Positions 51,301 through 54,750 are shown, counted from the first letter of the stretch. The stretch is DNA of 64,000 bases from Rhyzopertha dominica (GCA_025024175.1 QCXZ01000045.1:1738649-1802648), one strand, 5' to 3'. The notes: generated by a model from the letters alone, not told the origin. Numbers and translations: made by a program.

Positions 51301-54300
51301 TGCAGAATCTGAAAACTGGTGTAAAAATAACACTATTTCACAGTATAACTTTTTTTGAAATAACGCCCGCCTACTGATATATCCACTCTTTTAGACTGGT
51401 TCATATAATTTCCTCAAATTTTGGTTATTACTATTTGAAATGGAAGCCATTAAAATGATGCGTATTTTCATGGCCAATTTGATAAAAACAAATGATTTCG
51501 TTAAGTAGTGGAAATGTGAACGTTAACATTAAATTTTCTGGAATTTTCTCAGAAAGGGTCAGTTTTAGCCGCATGAACAAAGAATATCTTTTTTGTTGTT
51601 TATGAGGCCCAAAATTAAAAAAACATATTTTTGAAAAATGTATTTACCCGTTTTAAACTTAAGAGTTAAATTGTGGGGGGTTGGCCCCGTCCCGGCTCCC
51701 CCAAAACTTTTATTAAAAAAATGTGCGCATCATTTTAACGGCTTCCACTTTAAATAATAATGCCAAAATTTGATGAAATTATGTTAACCGGTCTAAGATC
51801 TTTTTGAAAAGAACAACATTCTTCCCCATGTTTAAGAGTGAATATTTCAGTTATACTGTAAAATAGTGTTATTTTTTAATCAGTTTTCAGATTCCAGGAG
51901 GTTGCTCTCATAATGCGGGACATCGTGCATGTTGTAAACTCTTCCTTTTGCTCAAAGTGGATATTTCGTTATGTTATTTATTAAAGATTAATCGCCACCA
52001 AGTCCAACTTTATCCACTTTATTTCTAAACGAATCGGCAAAGTGCTTTCAGCTACTACTAGCCATTGTCAGTGCCTTATAAAAATTAGAATTACAAAAGA
52101 ATTTAAATTGAAAGTGATGTTAAATTGGAAATTTCAAATTTTCAAATCAAATTACCAATTTGATGCCACTTTCAATTTAAATTGTTTTGTAGTTCTAATT
52201 TTACTTCCACATCCAACGGATGGGATGTATTGTATCGCGAAAAAAATTTTGAAAAAGTTTTATTTGCTCATTCGTTTTAAAATGGTCGAAAACGGAAAAA
52301 AACAAAAGTTGAGCGAAAAAAATTTCTTTTCTGTATCTGTGTGTCTGGTTTTGTTTGTGGACACGATAACTTTTGAAAGACTTAATATATGAACCTGAAA
52401 TTTGGGGAACGTATAGATCTCAACTACCTAAAGCGACCTATTGTTTTTGGGGTAAGTAGGGTATCAGGAAGGGGGCGAAATTGGGGGGTAACTGCCCTTT
52501 TTTCAAAATGTTTAGAAGATATTTGCAAAAAAGCGTCAAGTTTAAGTGACGCTTTTTTGCTAATATCTTCTAAACAATTTGCTACACCAAAAATTTATAA
52601 GGTTATAATACTAATCACATACTAAAATGAAAAAAACTAGAAAAAATAAAAATTTGCAAAAAGGGTAGCTACCCCCCTTCCCGATACCCTACTTCCCCAA
52701 AAACAATAGGTCGCTTTGGGTAGTTGAGATTTATACATTTGCCAAATTGCAAGTTCATATATTCAGTCGTTCGAAAGTTATCGTGTCCACCAACAAAACC
52801 ACGGACACAGACAAGAAATTTTTTTTGCTCAAATTTTGTTTCTTTTTACGTTTTCGACCATTTAAAGCGAATGAGCAAATAAAAATTTCCGAAAATTTTT
52901 TTAACGATACCATACTTCTTATCTGTTGGATGTGGAAGTAATTAAGTGGCACAGGAGCCAACGTTGTAAAATTTTTGTGAATGCTCTCTTGACATATCCT
53001 GCATTGCTCTCCACTTATCAATTGATTTGCTGCAGACAGTTATGAAATTTTCAAGATCATAGATCACAAACGTTTTGTGTTTATTTCTTCTTTTAATTCT
53101 ACACAATTCATACTGTTCCTATTTTTAAATAGTACATCGAAATATCGATCCACATGTAAGCACACTCTTTAAAACTAATACAATTTTGTAATCTGTTATC
53201 AATTCTAAATAAAACATGTCTGTTTGATCATTTTTAAATTCAACTTCAACACCTTGTATATCAAAAACAAAGAATTATCTGAATTTTTTTATTCGAAAAT
53301 TTTTAAAATTGCATTTTTATCACTTTTCAAGCGTTGTCGGCTTCAATAACAGTTTTGCGATTTCACAAAATAATAGTGGTGTAGTGCTTTTCAATCAAAA
53401 TATCAATTTTTAAGGGTGAATGAGTCGTTTTACAGCAAACTTCAAAGAGACGTTTTATTTAGAATTGATTAAAGAATACAAGAGTTTATTAGTTTTGTCT
53501 AAAAATCCACAGACCTAAAAGTTCTATTAAAAAGGATACACGGGTGTGCATTACCCTAGCGCATGCCACTGGTGCTTTAGAAACGACCTAAACGAGGATA
53601 ACACAGTGTGCCAGAGCTTCTGGCTCACAACATAACTTAACAGAAGCTTTTCTACCAAAATATTTCAAGTACTTATAGTGTTGTCGTTAGCCACAAATGG
53701 CAGCACCGATATTTATAAGATTAGAGATTCTGCAGTCTACAGATCTTCAGCCTTTTCTGCAACAAATAATGCGAACTGTTTATGAATATGCAAAAGGCAC
53801 CAGTGATCTTGAAAAATATTTGTTCTCAAGGATTCATCGGTAAAAGATATGAGGAGTTCTATTTTTACTTCAGATTTCCTGCATAACGAGGAATTAAAAA
53901 ATACCTCCCATGTCGTTATATGAGAAATAGGTAATCGCTAGGACTAGGGACAATTCCCTATGGCTGGCAACGCAGGTGAGGGTGTAACATGAGTCCCCAT
54001 TTTAGGAATCCAACAGCGTGCAGAATTCTACTTACAGTGGTGCGCCACCTGTCGCATAAGAGTTTAAGCACGCTTGCTACTAAACACTTTATATCCAAAA
54101 AATAAAACTTTATATCCATATCGCGATAGGCATGTTTAGTCCGTAAGGTTAGCACTCTAGTTATACTCAATGGTATTATATAGGAAATCAAATTTCTGAT
54201 CGAAAAGCACTCTTGTAATTTTTGTGTTAATACTTTTGAGTTATTTGGAAAAAAANACATTTTAAATTAATGTATTTTTGCTAATATCACGTGTCTTAGA

Positions 54301-54750
54301 AAAAATGTGTAGAGAGAAAAATGCTCAAAACCACACCAAAATGAAGACGTAAATGTCATTTTGACAATTGGATGTGGAAGTATTGATTCAATTTGCAGCG
54401 GTTTTTATAAGGCATTGACGATAGCTAGTAGAAGATGAAAGCCCTTTGCCAATTCATTTATAAATAAAGTGATTATGTTATGTTTATGATTTCTTTTTAC
54501 CTTTAATACTTTATAGAGTACATTTTTAAAAAGAAACTTCGTTTTTAGGAGCTGTGGCAGAATCTTTTGCGCGGACTGTTCCGAAAACAGCACTCCTTTG
54601 CCCTCCGAACAGTTGTACAACCCTGTCAGGGTGTGCACGACGTGCTATTCGAAGTTGCGCCGTGACTGCGGCGAAGTTCCAGACCACTGCAAACACAATG
54701 GCACCCAGGCGACAAACAACAATCCCCAGATCACGGCTTCTAGCAACTAA
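3010..54750 (+). CDS. MTMR3/4: Myotubularin-related protein 3/4 (FYVE-type PI3P 3-phosphatase), 16 coding exons
   Basis: Joining 16 exons from the ATG at 3016 gives 3345 bases, 1114 residues plus TAA, with all phases compatible. Domain order: PH-GRAM about 20-125; myotubularin phosphatase about 160-570 with CSDGWDR at 401-407 (catalytic C401, R407); acidic/Ser linker about 600-900; coiled coil about 905-935 ending in RQALIRQVCHRC; FYVE 1022-1083 with WVPD (1022-1025), RRKHHCR (1042-1048), RVC (1075-1077) and eight cysteines. This order is that of vertebrate MTMR3/MTMR4 and its single insect counterpart. The family hydrolyses PI3P and PI(3,5)P2 on endosomes, and the intact loop argues for an active enzyme. 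Introns range from 57 bp to over 8 kb and are packed with transposons. The true 5' end may include an exon outside the view; SD precedes the ATG in frame. Confidence 0.95.
3336..3382. repeat. ATA/TTA trinucleotide microsatellite
   Basis: A run of ATA units is followed directly by ATT units, so the tract can fold back on itself. It sits just inside intron 1. Confidence 0.85.
3717..3960 (+). repeat. Fragment of CAGGGTGT-ended element
   Basis: Starts TACAGGGTGTCCCAAG. From about 3765 (AAATGGAACACCCCATATAT, then a TTCC-TTG-TGAA stretch) it resembles the arm of the hairpin element at 22864-24411, around 23030-23110. I see no matching second arm; the Penelope relic begins soon after. Confidence 0.55.
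4070..4450 (+). pseudogene. 5'-truncated relic of Penelope-like element
   Basis: This stretch aligns by eye with the end of the fuller copy at 59395-59765: ATAAACACACTG, AAATTCATTACATTT, AAATGATTTTTGTAATTT, GGCATGT-GGTTG, TCAAGTTTGCTTG and the terminal AATAAAGTGG. It holds only the end of the GIY-YIG frame, and many changes have closed it. Its hammerhead core is degraded: TTGTA then TCGAAGA in place of CTGACGA, and GAAGG-CG-CTT in place of GAAAG-NN-CTT. Truncation at the 5' side is usual for such elements. Confidence 0.7.
4819..5480 (-). pseudogene. Tc1/mariner-like DDE transposase relic
   Basis: Minus-strand pieces in different frames show the three catalytic blocks in order: FSNEATIH near 5425 (D1 changed to N), WLQHDGAPPHC near 5125-5160, and YYPPRSPDLTNLDFFW near 5035-5075. 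After them comes a tail including IKQRIRTALEEMDFV. Stops and frame changes separate the blocks. It resembles the transposase in the element at 10061-13480, but I could not place terminal repeats. Confidence 0.7.
5788..5827 (+). ncRNA. Hammerhead-ribozyme motif of a Penelope-like element
   Basis: GGCA (5788-5791) pairs with TGCC (5824-5827) as stem I. CTGACGA is at 5792-5798, followed by an extra T and stem II GGCC/GGTT (800-803 with 810-813, with wobble pairs). GAAA is at 5814-5817. Stem III is two base pairs, A-G against C-T, around the dinucleotide GG, and the predicted cut is after C5823. AAATTAAGTGGA follows about 25 bases on, like the tail of the other copies. Confidence 0.65.
5851..8261. 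other. Intron 1 interior, nothing recognised
   Basis: AT-rich and non-repetitive as far as I can see. Short ORFs at 6178-6372 and 6591-6830 carry no recognisable motif and look like chance. No exon with plausible splice sites was found. Confidence 0.5.
8262..8600 (+). pseudogene. Penelope-like reverse transcriptase fragment
   Basis: The frame from 8272 reads YNPYIQFTLELE then SIPFLDTRVV then LDWYMK and GRYLTL. This matches the block after the YxDD motif of Penelope-type reverse transcriptases (IKFT-E-E-x-LPFLD-x-V ... TDWYRKPT-SGRYLN). Upstream catalytic motifs and the endonuclease are absent. The sequence differs from the copy at 58240, so it is probably another subfamily. Confidence 0.6.
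9241..9439 (+). CDS. MTMR3/4: MTMR3/4 exon 2: end of PH-GRAM domain
   Basis: A long T-tract acceptor ends at 9240. The exon encodes CTFDNNENCLEWFSKL and PPRQLEELFAFFHYVW, matching CQFSTFEQCQEWLKRL and AKIEDLFSFAYHAW of vertebrate MTMR3. The donor is GTTGGT after GAG 9437-9439; the nearby GTAATT would put the next exon out of frame, so the weaker site is preferred. Confidence 0.9.
9855..10033 (+). CDS. MTMR3/4: MTMR3/4 exon 3: start of myotubularin domain
   Basis: Acceptor TTTGTTTTAG ends at 9854 and donor GTGAGA starts at 10034. It encodes VWRISSANKNYKLCPSYP and FRSSRRIPAVVWR, both hallmark stretches at the entry of the myotubularin fold. The intron before it is only 415 bp. Confidence 0.95.
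10819..11580 (+). pseudogene. Tc1/mariner-like transposase, DD41D spacing, broken
   Basis: A helix-turn-helix segment (VSSRQVARETGVSKTTVLKI) is followed by the catalytic blocks FTDEATF (D at 11055), FKQD-stop-APPHY (D at 11328) and WPPRSSDFNLMDFCFW (last D at 11454). There are 41 residues between the second and third acids. A TGA at 11331-11333 stands where relatives have GGA (QDGAPPH), so the frame is closed there; stops also lie upstream of the helix-turn-helix segment. The nonsense change is within the catalytic core, so this copy is inactive. Confidence 0.8.
11859..13309. mobile_element. 1.45-kb element with TTGGGATCTCAAG inverted ends carrying a THAP exon
   Basis: TTGGGATCTCAAG (11859-11871) and CTTGAGATCCCAA (13297-13309) are perfect inverted ends. 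Removing the block restores the pairing of the mariner arms on either side, so it is a later insertion. The duplicated target is short or ambiguous (AT or AAT). The minus strand holds a THAP-domain exon near its start, and the remainder has no clear frame. It may be a deleted member of a THAP-bearing DNA transposon family (P-type elements carry THAP), but the ends do not prove a class. Confidence 0.7.
12831..13163 (-). pseudogene. THAP zinc-finger exon, frameshifted
   Basis: The minus strand reads KVFCCAYGY, then GLSFHRFP, then FRKAWERK. In the next frame it continues VCSKHFKESDCIPVAG up to a donor GCAG|GTGAG at 12831. This is the C2CH order of a THAP domain: C-x-C at the start, SFHRFP, W, and CSKHF near the end. 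One frame change lies in the T-rich stretch between the parts, and the second cysteine position is Tyr. It is probably the first exon of a transposase gene, now dead. Confidence 0.7.
13543..13771 (+). CDS. MTMR3/4: MTMR3/4 exon 4: myotubularin domain
   Basis: Acceptor TTTTTGTTTAG ends at 13542 and donor GTAAGT starts at 13772. It encodes GNGAVIARCSQPEVGWLGWR and DEDLLKAISDAC, close to the GAVIARCGQPEV-WWGWR signature of the family. It continues with a Ser/Glu-rich insert (HSYSPTSQHSEEAVQTDGD). Confidence 0.95.
13858..15545. repeat. Large hairpin element (family F), copy 1
   Basis: The arms mirror each other. CAACCTATTGTTTTTGGGGT... near 14020, CTTTTTGCAAATTTTTACTT near 14090 and CAGCAAACTGT near 14159 return inverted between 15290 and 15540. 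The centre is near 14760. Nested inside, GATGTGGAAGTATTGATTC (14518) is mirrored at 15014-15032. The right arm stops abruptly in a mariner fragment at 15545. Copy 2 is at 52201-52941. Confidence 0.8.
15545..15763 (-). pseudogene. Mariner transposase N-terminal fragment
   Basis: The minus strand encodes 72 residues including VLVFCYHFKKTAAESYPML and VKAYGEHALGKSLCFEWFKK then FKSGDFDVRN. This is the paired helix-turn-helix start of mariner transposases (KKTAAEAHRLLVEAYG-HALSE-TCREWF-RFK-GDFD). It is cut off at 15545, where the hairpin element joins, and no catalytic part follows. Confidence 0.85.
15781..16883. other. Intron 4, right part
   Basis: AT-rich with several Ns near 15970-16040. I see no further element ends or coding signal. 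It ends in the polypyrimidine tract and acceptor TTTACCTTGCAG at 16883. Confidence 0.5.
16884..17074 (+). CDS. MTMR3/4: MTMR3/4 exon 5: myotubularin domain
   Basis: Encodes KVLIMDARSYTTAVANRA then GGGCE and the NLANIHSIRKSFHAL stretch. These correspond to the DARPY--A-ANKA-GGG-E and IHTIRES signatures before the catalytic loop. Donor GTGAGT starts at 17075; the exon ends two bases into an Asn codon completed by exon 6. Confidence 0.95.
17075..18329. other. Intron 5, left part
   Basis: AT-rich, nothing recognised. The ORF at 17418-17627 has no motif and is mostly low complexity. Confidence 0.45.
18330..18830 (-). pseudogene. 3' end of a Jockey/CR1-type non-LTR retrotransposon
   Basis: The minus strand ORF at 18688-18497 reads MHSHNTRQRYNMHL, then ARHELIHQAVIHYNRLPQK and FKKKRRQYIVE. 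It resembles the tail after the reverse transcriptase of Jockey/CR1-like elements (HSHNTRQR ... NSLP ... FK--LK-YL). On the minus strand it runs into an AATAAATAAATAAATT-like simple tail near 18340. The rest of the element is missing, which is the usual 5' truncation. Confidence 0.65.
18845..20350. repeat. 1.5-kb hairpin element, TA-flanked, CAGGGTGTCT ends
   Basis: TATA-CAGGGTGTCTCTAAAT at the left is mirrored by AGACACCCTG-TATA at the right. Inversion continues almost to the centre: TAAACATGTGTCCGAAAATG against CATTTTCGGACACATGTTTA, GCGTAGGGGGAGGG against CCCTCCCCCTACGC, and the GACTTCTTG blocks near 19450 and 19755. Nearly the whole element can fold into one stem. No coding frame is present. 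It looks like a foldback or MITE-type element of the Tc1/mariner end class. Confidence 0.85.
20387..20552 (-). mobile_element. Second solo Penelope-type unit with hammerhead core and 10-bp target duplication
   Basis: On the minus strand it is a homologue of 1820-1968: GGTTTGAAGGCTTCC, GTTTTCCGGGCTGGTTC, the hammerhead-like core, then GGGAACCAGCCCGGAAAAC. CTTTTTGTTG flanks it at 20377-20386 and 20553-20562. It holds an extra A/T tract of about ten bases beside the stem. It inserted right next to the end of the hairpin at 20350. Confidence 0.7.
20430..20466 (-). ncRNA. Hammerhead-like motif in the second solo unit
   Basis: Minus strand CTGAGGA, an extra A, then stem GACAC/GTGTC and GAAACGTCAAGG. 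The core and stem arms equal those of the copy at 1889-1929, while the loop differs by one base (C to A). Confidence 0.5.
20563..21119. other. Intron 5, right end
   Basis: No gene or repeat recognised. It ends with a T-run acceptor at 21119. Confidence 0.45.
21120..21315 (+). CDS. MTMR3/4: MTMR3/4 exon 6: catalytic loop
   Basis: Encodes WFSQLEATRWFHHMSGLMRA then VLVHCSDGWDRTPQIVALA. HCSDGWDRT is the Cys-x5-Arg loop of active myotubularins: nucleophile C401, general features D403 and D406, phosphate-binding R407. Inactive family members lose the Cys or Arg; neither is lost here. Donor GTAAGT starts at 21316. Confidence 0.97.
21687..22848. repeat. 1.16-kb hairpin element, TA-flanked, GGGGTGTCCCA ends
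   Basis: Left TA-CGGGGTGTCCCATTTTCG mirrors right CGAAAATGGGACACCCTG-TA. The arms of about 480 bases include AACTTTTGGAAAATGTAACA against TGTTACATTTTCCAAAAGTT and GCCAACTATGG against CCATAGTTGGC. The unpaired middle is roughly 22150-22430. No frame is open. It sits 372 bases after exon 6. Confidence 0.88.
22864..24411. repeat. 1.55-kb hairpin element, TA-flanked, CAGGGTGACA ends
   Basis: TA-CAGGGTGACACAGCTCCCTG at the left mirrors CAGGGAGCTTTGTCACCCTG-TA at the right. Inversion runs deep inward (GGTTGCCGTGGTATAAG... near 23290 against ...ATATCATGGCAACC near 24010). Internal GGAACACCCTGTATATT (23036) and ACAGGGTGTTCCAT (24228) form a second, inner pair of mariner-like ends. It lies 15 bases after the previous hairpin. 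Overlapping small ORFs at 23147-23978 show no known domain. Confidence 0.88.
24812..25165 (+). CDS. MTMR3/4: MTMR3/4 exon 7: C-terminal half of phosphatase domain
   Basis: 118 codons: GFRILIEREWLSFGHKFADR, CGHTTGSEDQNERCPVFLQW, LDCVHQLVKQFPCAFEFSHT and VNDNTFSVWGFLTLP. These follow the catalytic loop in all active myotubularins (IEKEWLSFGHKF--R, PVFLQFLDCVWQ, FPFAFEFNE). One N at 25134 hides a residue. The exon is far more GC-rich than its surroundings, and two other plus-strand frames are also open through most of it; the phosphatase frame is the real one. Confidence 0.97.
25166..26237. other. Intron 7, left part
   Basis: AT-rich, no clear element. GGGCTGGTTGCACAAACCC near 25760 resembles the end of a common insect short repeat, but no partner end was found. 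Confidence 0.4.
26238..26588. repeat. MITE-like element with 26-base inverted ends
   Basis: TATTTTTTATTACG-CATGCATCATAA (from 26238) mirrors TTATGATGCATT-CGTAATAAAAAATA (to 26588) with one mismatch. Inside, ATGCATCATAATCA also pairs with TGATTATGATGCA at 26300, a smaller hairpin. No coding frame. Confidence 0.65.
26591..26716. repeat. Short perfect-style hairpin (GATACGCGTGTATAA ... TTATACACTTGTATC)
   Basis: The arms ATGATACGCGTGTATAA / TTATACACTTGTATCAT and AGAGGCCTTTAAAGC / GCTTTAAAGGCCCTCT surround a GC-rich centre rich in CGCG. It abuts the preceding MITE. Possibly a hairpin repeat family. Confidence 0.6.
27283..27515 (+). CDS. MTMR3/4: MTMR3/4 exon 8: end of phosphatase domain and start of linker
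   Basis: VLWPQCNVRDLQLWSEVYLG matches the LWPS-N-R-L-LW-EVYL closing block of the family. The frame then enters a polar linker (GPPGQSPQHMTKTRSYGDL, SQFRRSSDPS). Acceptor TTCTTAG ends at 27282 and donor GTGAGT starts at 27516. Confidence 0.95.
28534..28945. mobile_element. 412-bp hAT-like non-autonomous element
   Basis: CACTGATCTCTAAATAACTG (then GATGTCGC) at 28534-28561 is a perfect inverted copy of the bases ending at 28945 (...GATCAGTG). The flanks GGCCTCAT and GGCCTCAC form an 8-bp duplication with one mismatch, as hAT elements make, and CACTG/CAGTG ends suit that superfamily. The minus strand inside is open for 102 codons (28924-28616) without a known motif; I do not call it a gene. Confidence 0.75.
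28946..29902. other. Intron 8, right part
   Basis: AT-rich, nothing recognised before the acceptor TTTTCTTTGCAG at 29902. Confidence 0.45.
29903..30135 (+). CDS. MTMR3/4: MTMR3/4 exon 9: acidic linker
   Basis: Encodes KLSSLQVTSPDLFDAPEGSD, PEFTNGCSTPTQGDFLSSDL and a tail of acidic and polar residues (EQQSDDDLSEKN). Conservation is low here, as in the vertebrate linker. The call rests on phase, donor GTGAGT (30136), acceptor and fit between exons 8 and 10. Confidence 0.88.
30440..33600 (-). pseudogene. Jockey/CR1-type non-LTR retrotransposon (ORF1 end, endonuclease, start of RT), interrupted
   Basis: On the minus strand: the end of ORF1 at 33600-33171 (NIIIYKIPE, RPIKLVLGDK, DLTQMQREQRNMVIRDIEER). 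Then an endonuclease of the AP type starting at 33155 (CYFQNAGGIRTKLSEF) and resuming at 31911 (LVETWLS, GGGVLIATHKKF, LILCGDYNLPNVKW). Then the entry of the reverse transcriptase (SCGPDGIPSVLLKNCL, PTDWKKSFITPIHKSGNKED, TNYRG) up to about 30440, where it is cut off, so the catalytic YxDD block is missing. Ns and a stop near 30785-30790 break the frame. A 1155-bp DNA element sits inside the endonuclease. Confidence 0.8.
31914..33068. mobile_element. 1155-bp DNA element with ATGGGGTCCTTGCCC ends, inserted at TA
   Basis: ATGGGGTCCTTGCCC (31914-31928) and GGGCAAGGACCCCAT (33054-33068) are perfect inverted ends, with TA on both sides (31912-31913, 33069-33070). Removing the block plus one TA rejoins the minus-strand endonuclease frame as TYDILVETWLS, so boundaries are exact. 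No transposase is visible. A relative lies at 40265-41338 with partly similar internal sequence (TTTGAAAATTCC-TGATACGTCA). Class: TA-target DNA transposon, non-autonomous. Confidence 0.88.
34198..35667. mobile_element. 1.47-kb hAT-like element with perfect 8-bp duplication
   Basis: ATCTTGAG stands on both sides (34190-34197 and 35668-35675). The ends are CAGGCCATGAAACCG and CGGTTTCATACCCTG. Both subterminal zones are dense in AACCGGTT and GGTTACCGG motifs, possible binding sites for the transposase. No open transposase frame is seen inside, so it is non-autonomous or eroded. It interrupts a non-LTR relic whose sequence continues on both sides. Confidence 0.85.
35676..38060 (-). pseudogene. 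Degenerate non-LTR retrotransposon (endonuclease and reverse transcriptase)
   Basis: Read on the minus strand, the order is: NVDSDHCMV near 37865-37890 (endonuclease SDH motif), WKEHFKEVL near 37370-37400, EIREPTDEEINIIKKSKN then KTPGIDLINMDLFKYGN near 37200-37320, KYGLINGRSAVDTIHMVKQI near 37000-37060, LIDFQYAFD near 36920-36945 (RT motif A), and a WYGHVK block near 35760. That is the layout of an RTE-like or related non-LTR element. Numerous stops and frame changes make it a relic. The hAT element sits toward its 3' side. Confidence 0.7.
38479..38800 (+). CDS. MTMR3/4: MTMR3/4 exon 10: acidic linker
   Basis: Acceptor TTTTATTTCAG ends at 38478 and donor GTGAGT starts at 38801. The 107 codons are rich in Asp, Glu, Ser and Lys (DKTDVKDKNTDCDKETCSK, DDVDSDTECTEPSESKSENT, SVETSTETLVSENIICR). 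No domain; probably disordered. It lies just 419 bases from the end of the non-LTR relic. Confidence 0.9.
39171..39255 (+). repeat. tRNA-like head of a SINE (or tRNA pseudogene)
   Basis: A-box TGGTCCAGTAG (39182-39192) fits TRGYNNANNNG exactly, and B-box GGTTCGAGTCC (39236-39246) fits GGTTCGANTCC exactly. CCAGCC at the start pairs with GGCTGG at the end as an acceptor stem. The non-tRNA tail continues about 75 bases to an A-rich stretch (AATAAAGAATAACAAAATA). The spacing suits a tRNA with a long variable arm. A SINE is more likely than a working tRNA gene, given the tail and no T-run terminator right after. Confidence 0.65.
39330..40262. other. Intron 10, middle
   Basis: AT-rich. A small TAATTATGTAATTG tandem stands at about 40005-40038. 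Nothing else recognised. Confidence 0.4.
40265..41338. mobile_element. 1074-bp relative of the TA-inserted element at 31914
   Basis: ATGGGGTTGTTGCCC (40265-40279) mirrors GGGCAACAGGCCCAT (41324-41338) with one mismatch. The left flank ends in TA. Internal stretches match the 31914 copy: ATTTCATGATACGTCA near 40419, and the GATTCATATTCTGCAATAAAAAAA block just inside the right end of both. No open frame. Confidence 0.8.
41339..41511 (-). other. Unidentified minus-strand frame next to the TA element
   Basis: Open from 41511 with LVRQNKINQFILNAARDLYD, TGLKQIPRATFGKEERLNMY and LFVNGHVNHDVRSA up to the element boundary. Codon use and composition look like a true protein piece rather than chance, but I do not recognise it. 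It may be part of an older mobile element that received the insertion. Confidence 0.35.
41512..43214. other. Intron 10, right part
   Basis: AT-rich with Ns near 42758-42895. Small ORFs on both strands at 41565-41793 lack motifs. No further repeats are clear. Confidence 0.4.
43215..43328 (+). CDS. MTMR3/4: MTMR3/4 exon 11: linker
   Basis: Encodes SSPKEIYGFEKLSSPDNDNN, DICKVCQYF and NKNSADKQR. Acceptor GTTTTTTTAAG ends at 43214 and donor GTAGGT starts at 43329. The next intron is only 57 bases. Confidence 0.85.
43386..43596 (+). CDS. MTMR3/4: MTMR3/4 exon 12: linker and start of coiled coil
   Basis: Encodes HHHSGDASGKTSCYSTPPLY, SLNLVQHRNVYHCPLGDDGL and RSDMQERLWQLIDSHK. The last part begins the helix that precedes the FYVE region in MTMR3/4. 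Acceptor TTTTTCTAG ends at 43385 and donor GTTAGT starts at 43597. Confidence 0.9.
43643..44097. mobile_element. hAT-like short element filling intron 12
   Basis: TAGAGATGAAACGGATA at the left mirrors the right end ATCCATTTCATCTCTA with one indel. Subterminal zones repeat ATCCGG and CCGGATAT motifs, such as CCGGATACCGGATAT and CCGGATATCCGATATCCGG. Flanking T-runs hide the duplication. It makes up 455 of the 551 bases of intron 12. Confidence 0.7.
44148..44255 (+). CDS. MTMR3/4: MTMR3/4 exon 13: coiled coil
   Basis: RKEEALQKELHTYRQALIRQ then VCHRCSHSETDKQDDA. The block RQALIRQVCHRC corresponds to RQALMRQVCHRC-like sequence in vertebrate MTMR3 and is the best-conserved stretch between the phosphatase and FYVE parts. 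Donor GTAAGT starts at 44256. Confidence 0.95.
44363..44440 (+). CDS. MTMR3/4: MTMR3/4 exon 14: short linker exon
   Basis: 26 codons, SDSGDSAERSVKSLSPLRMS then SPVQRL, phase 0 on both sides, donor GTTAGT. A phase-0 exon of 78 bases can be skipped without changing frame, so it is a candidate for alternative splicing. Confidence 0.85.
44441..46474. other. Intron 14, left part
   Basis: AT-rich, one N at 44779. No repeats or exons recognised. Confidence 0.4.
46475..46640. repeat. Inverted pair of GATTAC hammerhead-like relics
   Basis: TTTGATCACTCCTGTAATCTTTGTCAAAA (minus sense TTGACAAAGATTACAGGAG) near 46486-46514 and TTTTGACAAAGATTACAG near 46592 face each other. The second leads to AAAACGTCAAG. 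Both are relatives of the motif at 56220-56252. Confidence 0.5.
47447..47840 (+). mobile_element. 394-bp deletion derivative of a Tc1/mariner-like transposon
   Basis: CAGGGAGCGGCAGAAATACC at the left and its inverted copy at the right agree over 31 bases with two mismatches. Both are flanked by TATA. The inside keeps only the transposase C-terminus in an open frame to the stop at 47675: ARTLEDLKEAIRQVVASISR, DMLSKVYDSFAARLEECMLK and NGHHLKDVIFK. That is the tail after the DDE core (L-E-LK--I---V--I---ML--V-----RL--C---NG-HI). Confidence 0.85.
47841..48997. other. Intron 14, right part
   Basis: AT-rich, with Ns at 48009 and 48016. Nothing recognised before the acceptor TTTTCATATTCAG at 48997. 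Confidence 0.45.
48998..49206 (+). CDS. MTMR3/4: MTMR3/4 exon 15: start of FYVE finger
   Basis: Ends with LWVPDHAVSRCTGCQTAFWL then GRRKHHCR: the WxxD motif, the first two zinc cysteines and the basic patch that contacts PI3P. The N at 49042 is a third-codon base, so Ala is certain. Donor GTGAGT starts at 49207. Confidence 0.97.
49207..51270. other. Intron 15, left part
   Basis: AT-rich. CTACAGGGTGTTCCATTTTT near 50351 looks like one end of a mariner-type hairpin, but no opposite end is clear. No coding signal. Confidence 0.4.
51271..51927. repeat. 657-bp hairpin element
   Basis: TATA-CAAGGGTGTCCCGCATTA mirrors TAATGCGGGACATCGTG. Inner blocks are AAAATAACACTATTTCACAG against CTGTAAAATAGTGTTATTTT and GGAAGCCATTAAAATGATGCG against GCATCATTTTAACGGCTTCC. 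The right tip is eroded. Confidence 0.8.
52036..52075 (-). ncRNA. Hammerhead-like motif of a Penelope-like element
   Basis: Minus strand: GGCA, CTGACAA (core G8 changed to A), T, GGCTA/TAGCT-type stem II, GAAA, G-CA-C, TT, TGCC. AAATAAAGTGG follows. Stem I GGCA/TGCC is intact; the core change suggests loss of activity. Confidence 0.5.
52201..52941. repeat. Hairpin element family F, copy 2
   Basis: TTACTTCCACATCCAAC at the left mirrors GTTGGATGTGGAAGTAA at the right. The arms include ATTTGCTCATTCGTTTTAAA, CGACCTATTGTTTTTGGGG and CAAAAAGGGTAG-type blocks shared with 13858-15545. The centre is AAGCGTCA-AGTTTAAG-TGACGCTT near 52529-52552. Frames on both strands at 52042-52625 and 52755-53021 mirror each other because of the symmetry and are not genes. 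Confidence 0.85.
52950..54135. other. Intron 15, middle
   Basis: AT-rich, no repeats or frames recognised. Confidence 0.4.
54136..54410. repeat. Fragment of the inner part of hairpin family F
   Basis: AAATCAAATTTCTGATCG (54187), GAGTTATTTGGAAAAAA and GGATGTGGAAGTATTGATTC (54369) match stretches at 14356-14540. A part-copy only; it joins directly to the hammerhead-like relic at 54411. Confidence 0.65.
54411..54450 (+). ncRNA. Hammerhead-like relic of a Penelope-like element
   Basis: GGCA (54411-54414), TTGACGA (first core C changed to T), T, a weak stem, then GAAA at 54437-54440, G-CC-C, TT, TGCC (54447-54450). AAATAAAGTGA follows. It lies only 98 bases before exon 16. Confidence 0.45.
54549..54750 (+). 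CDS. MTMR3/4: MTMR3/4 exon 16: rest of FYVE finger and stop
   Basis: SCGRIFCADCSENSTPLPSE then QLYNPVRVCTTCYSKLRR completes the FYVE domain with C1050, C1055, C1058, C1077 and C1080 and the RVC motif. A short polar tail (NNNPQITASSN) ends in TAA at 54748. Acceptor CTTCGTTTTTAG ends at 54548. Confidence 0.97.

Noticed and set aside
52042..53021. Plus and minus frames around the family F hairpin
   Set aside because: They mirror each other because of the inverted repeat (shared SVSV-LV-DTITFERLNI ends) and are not proteins.
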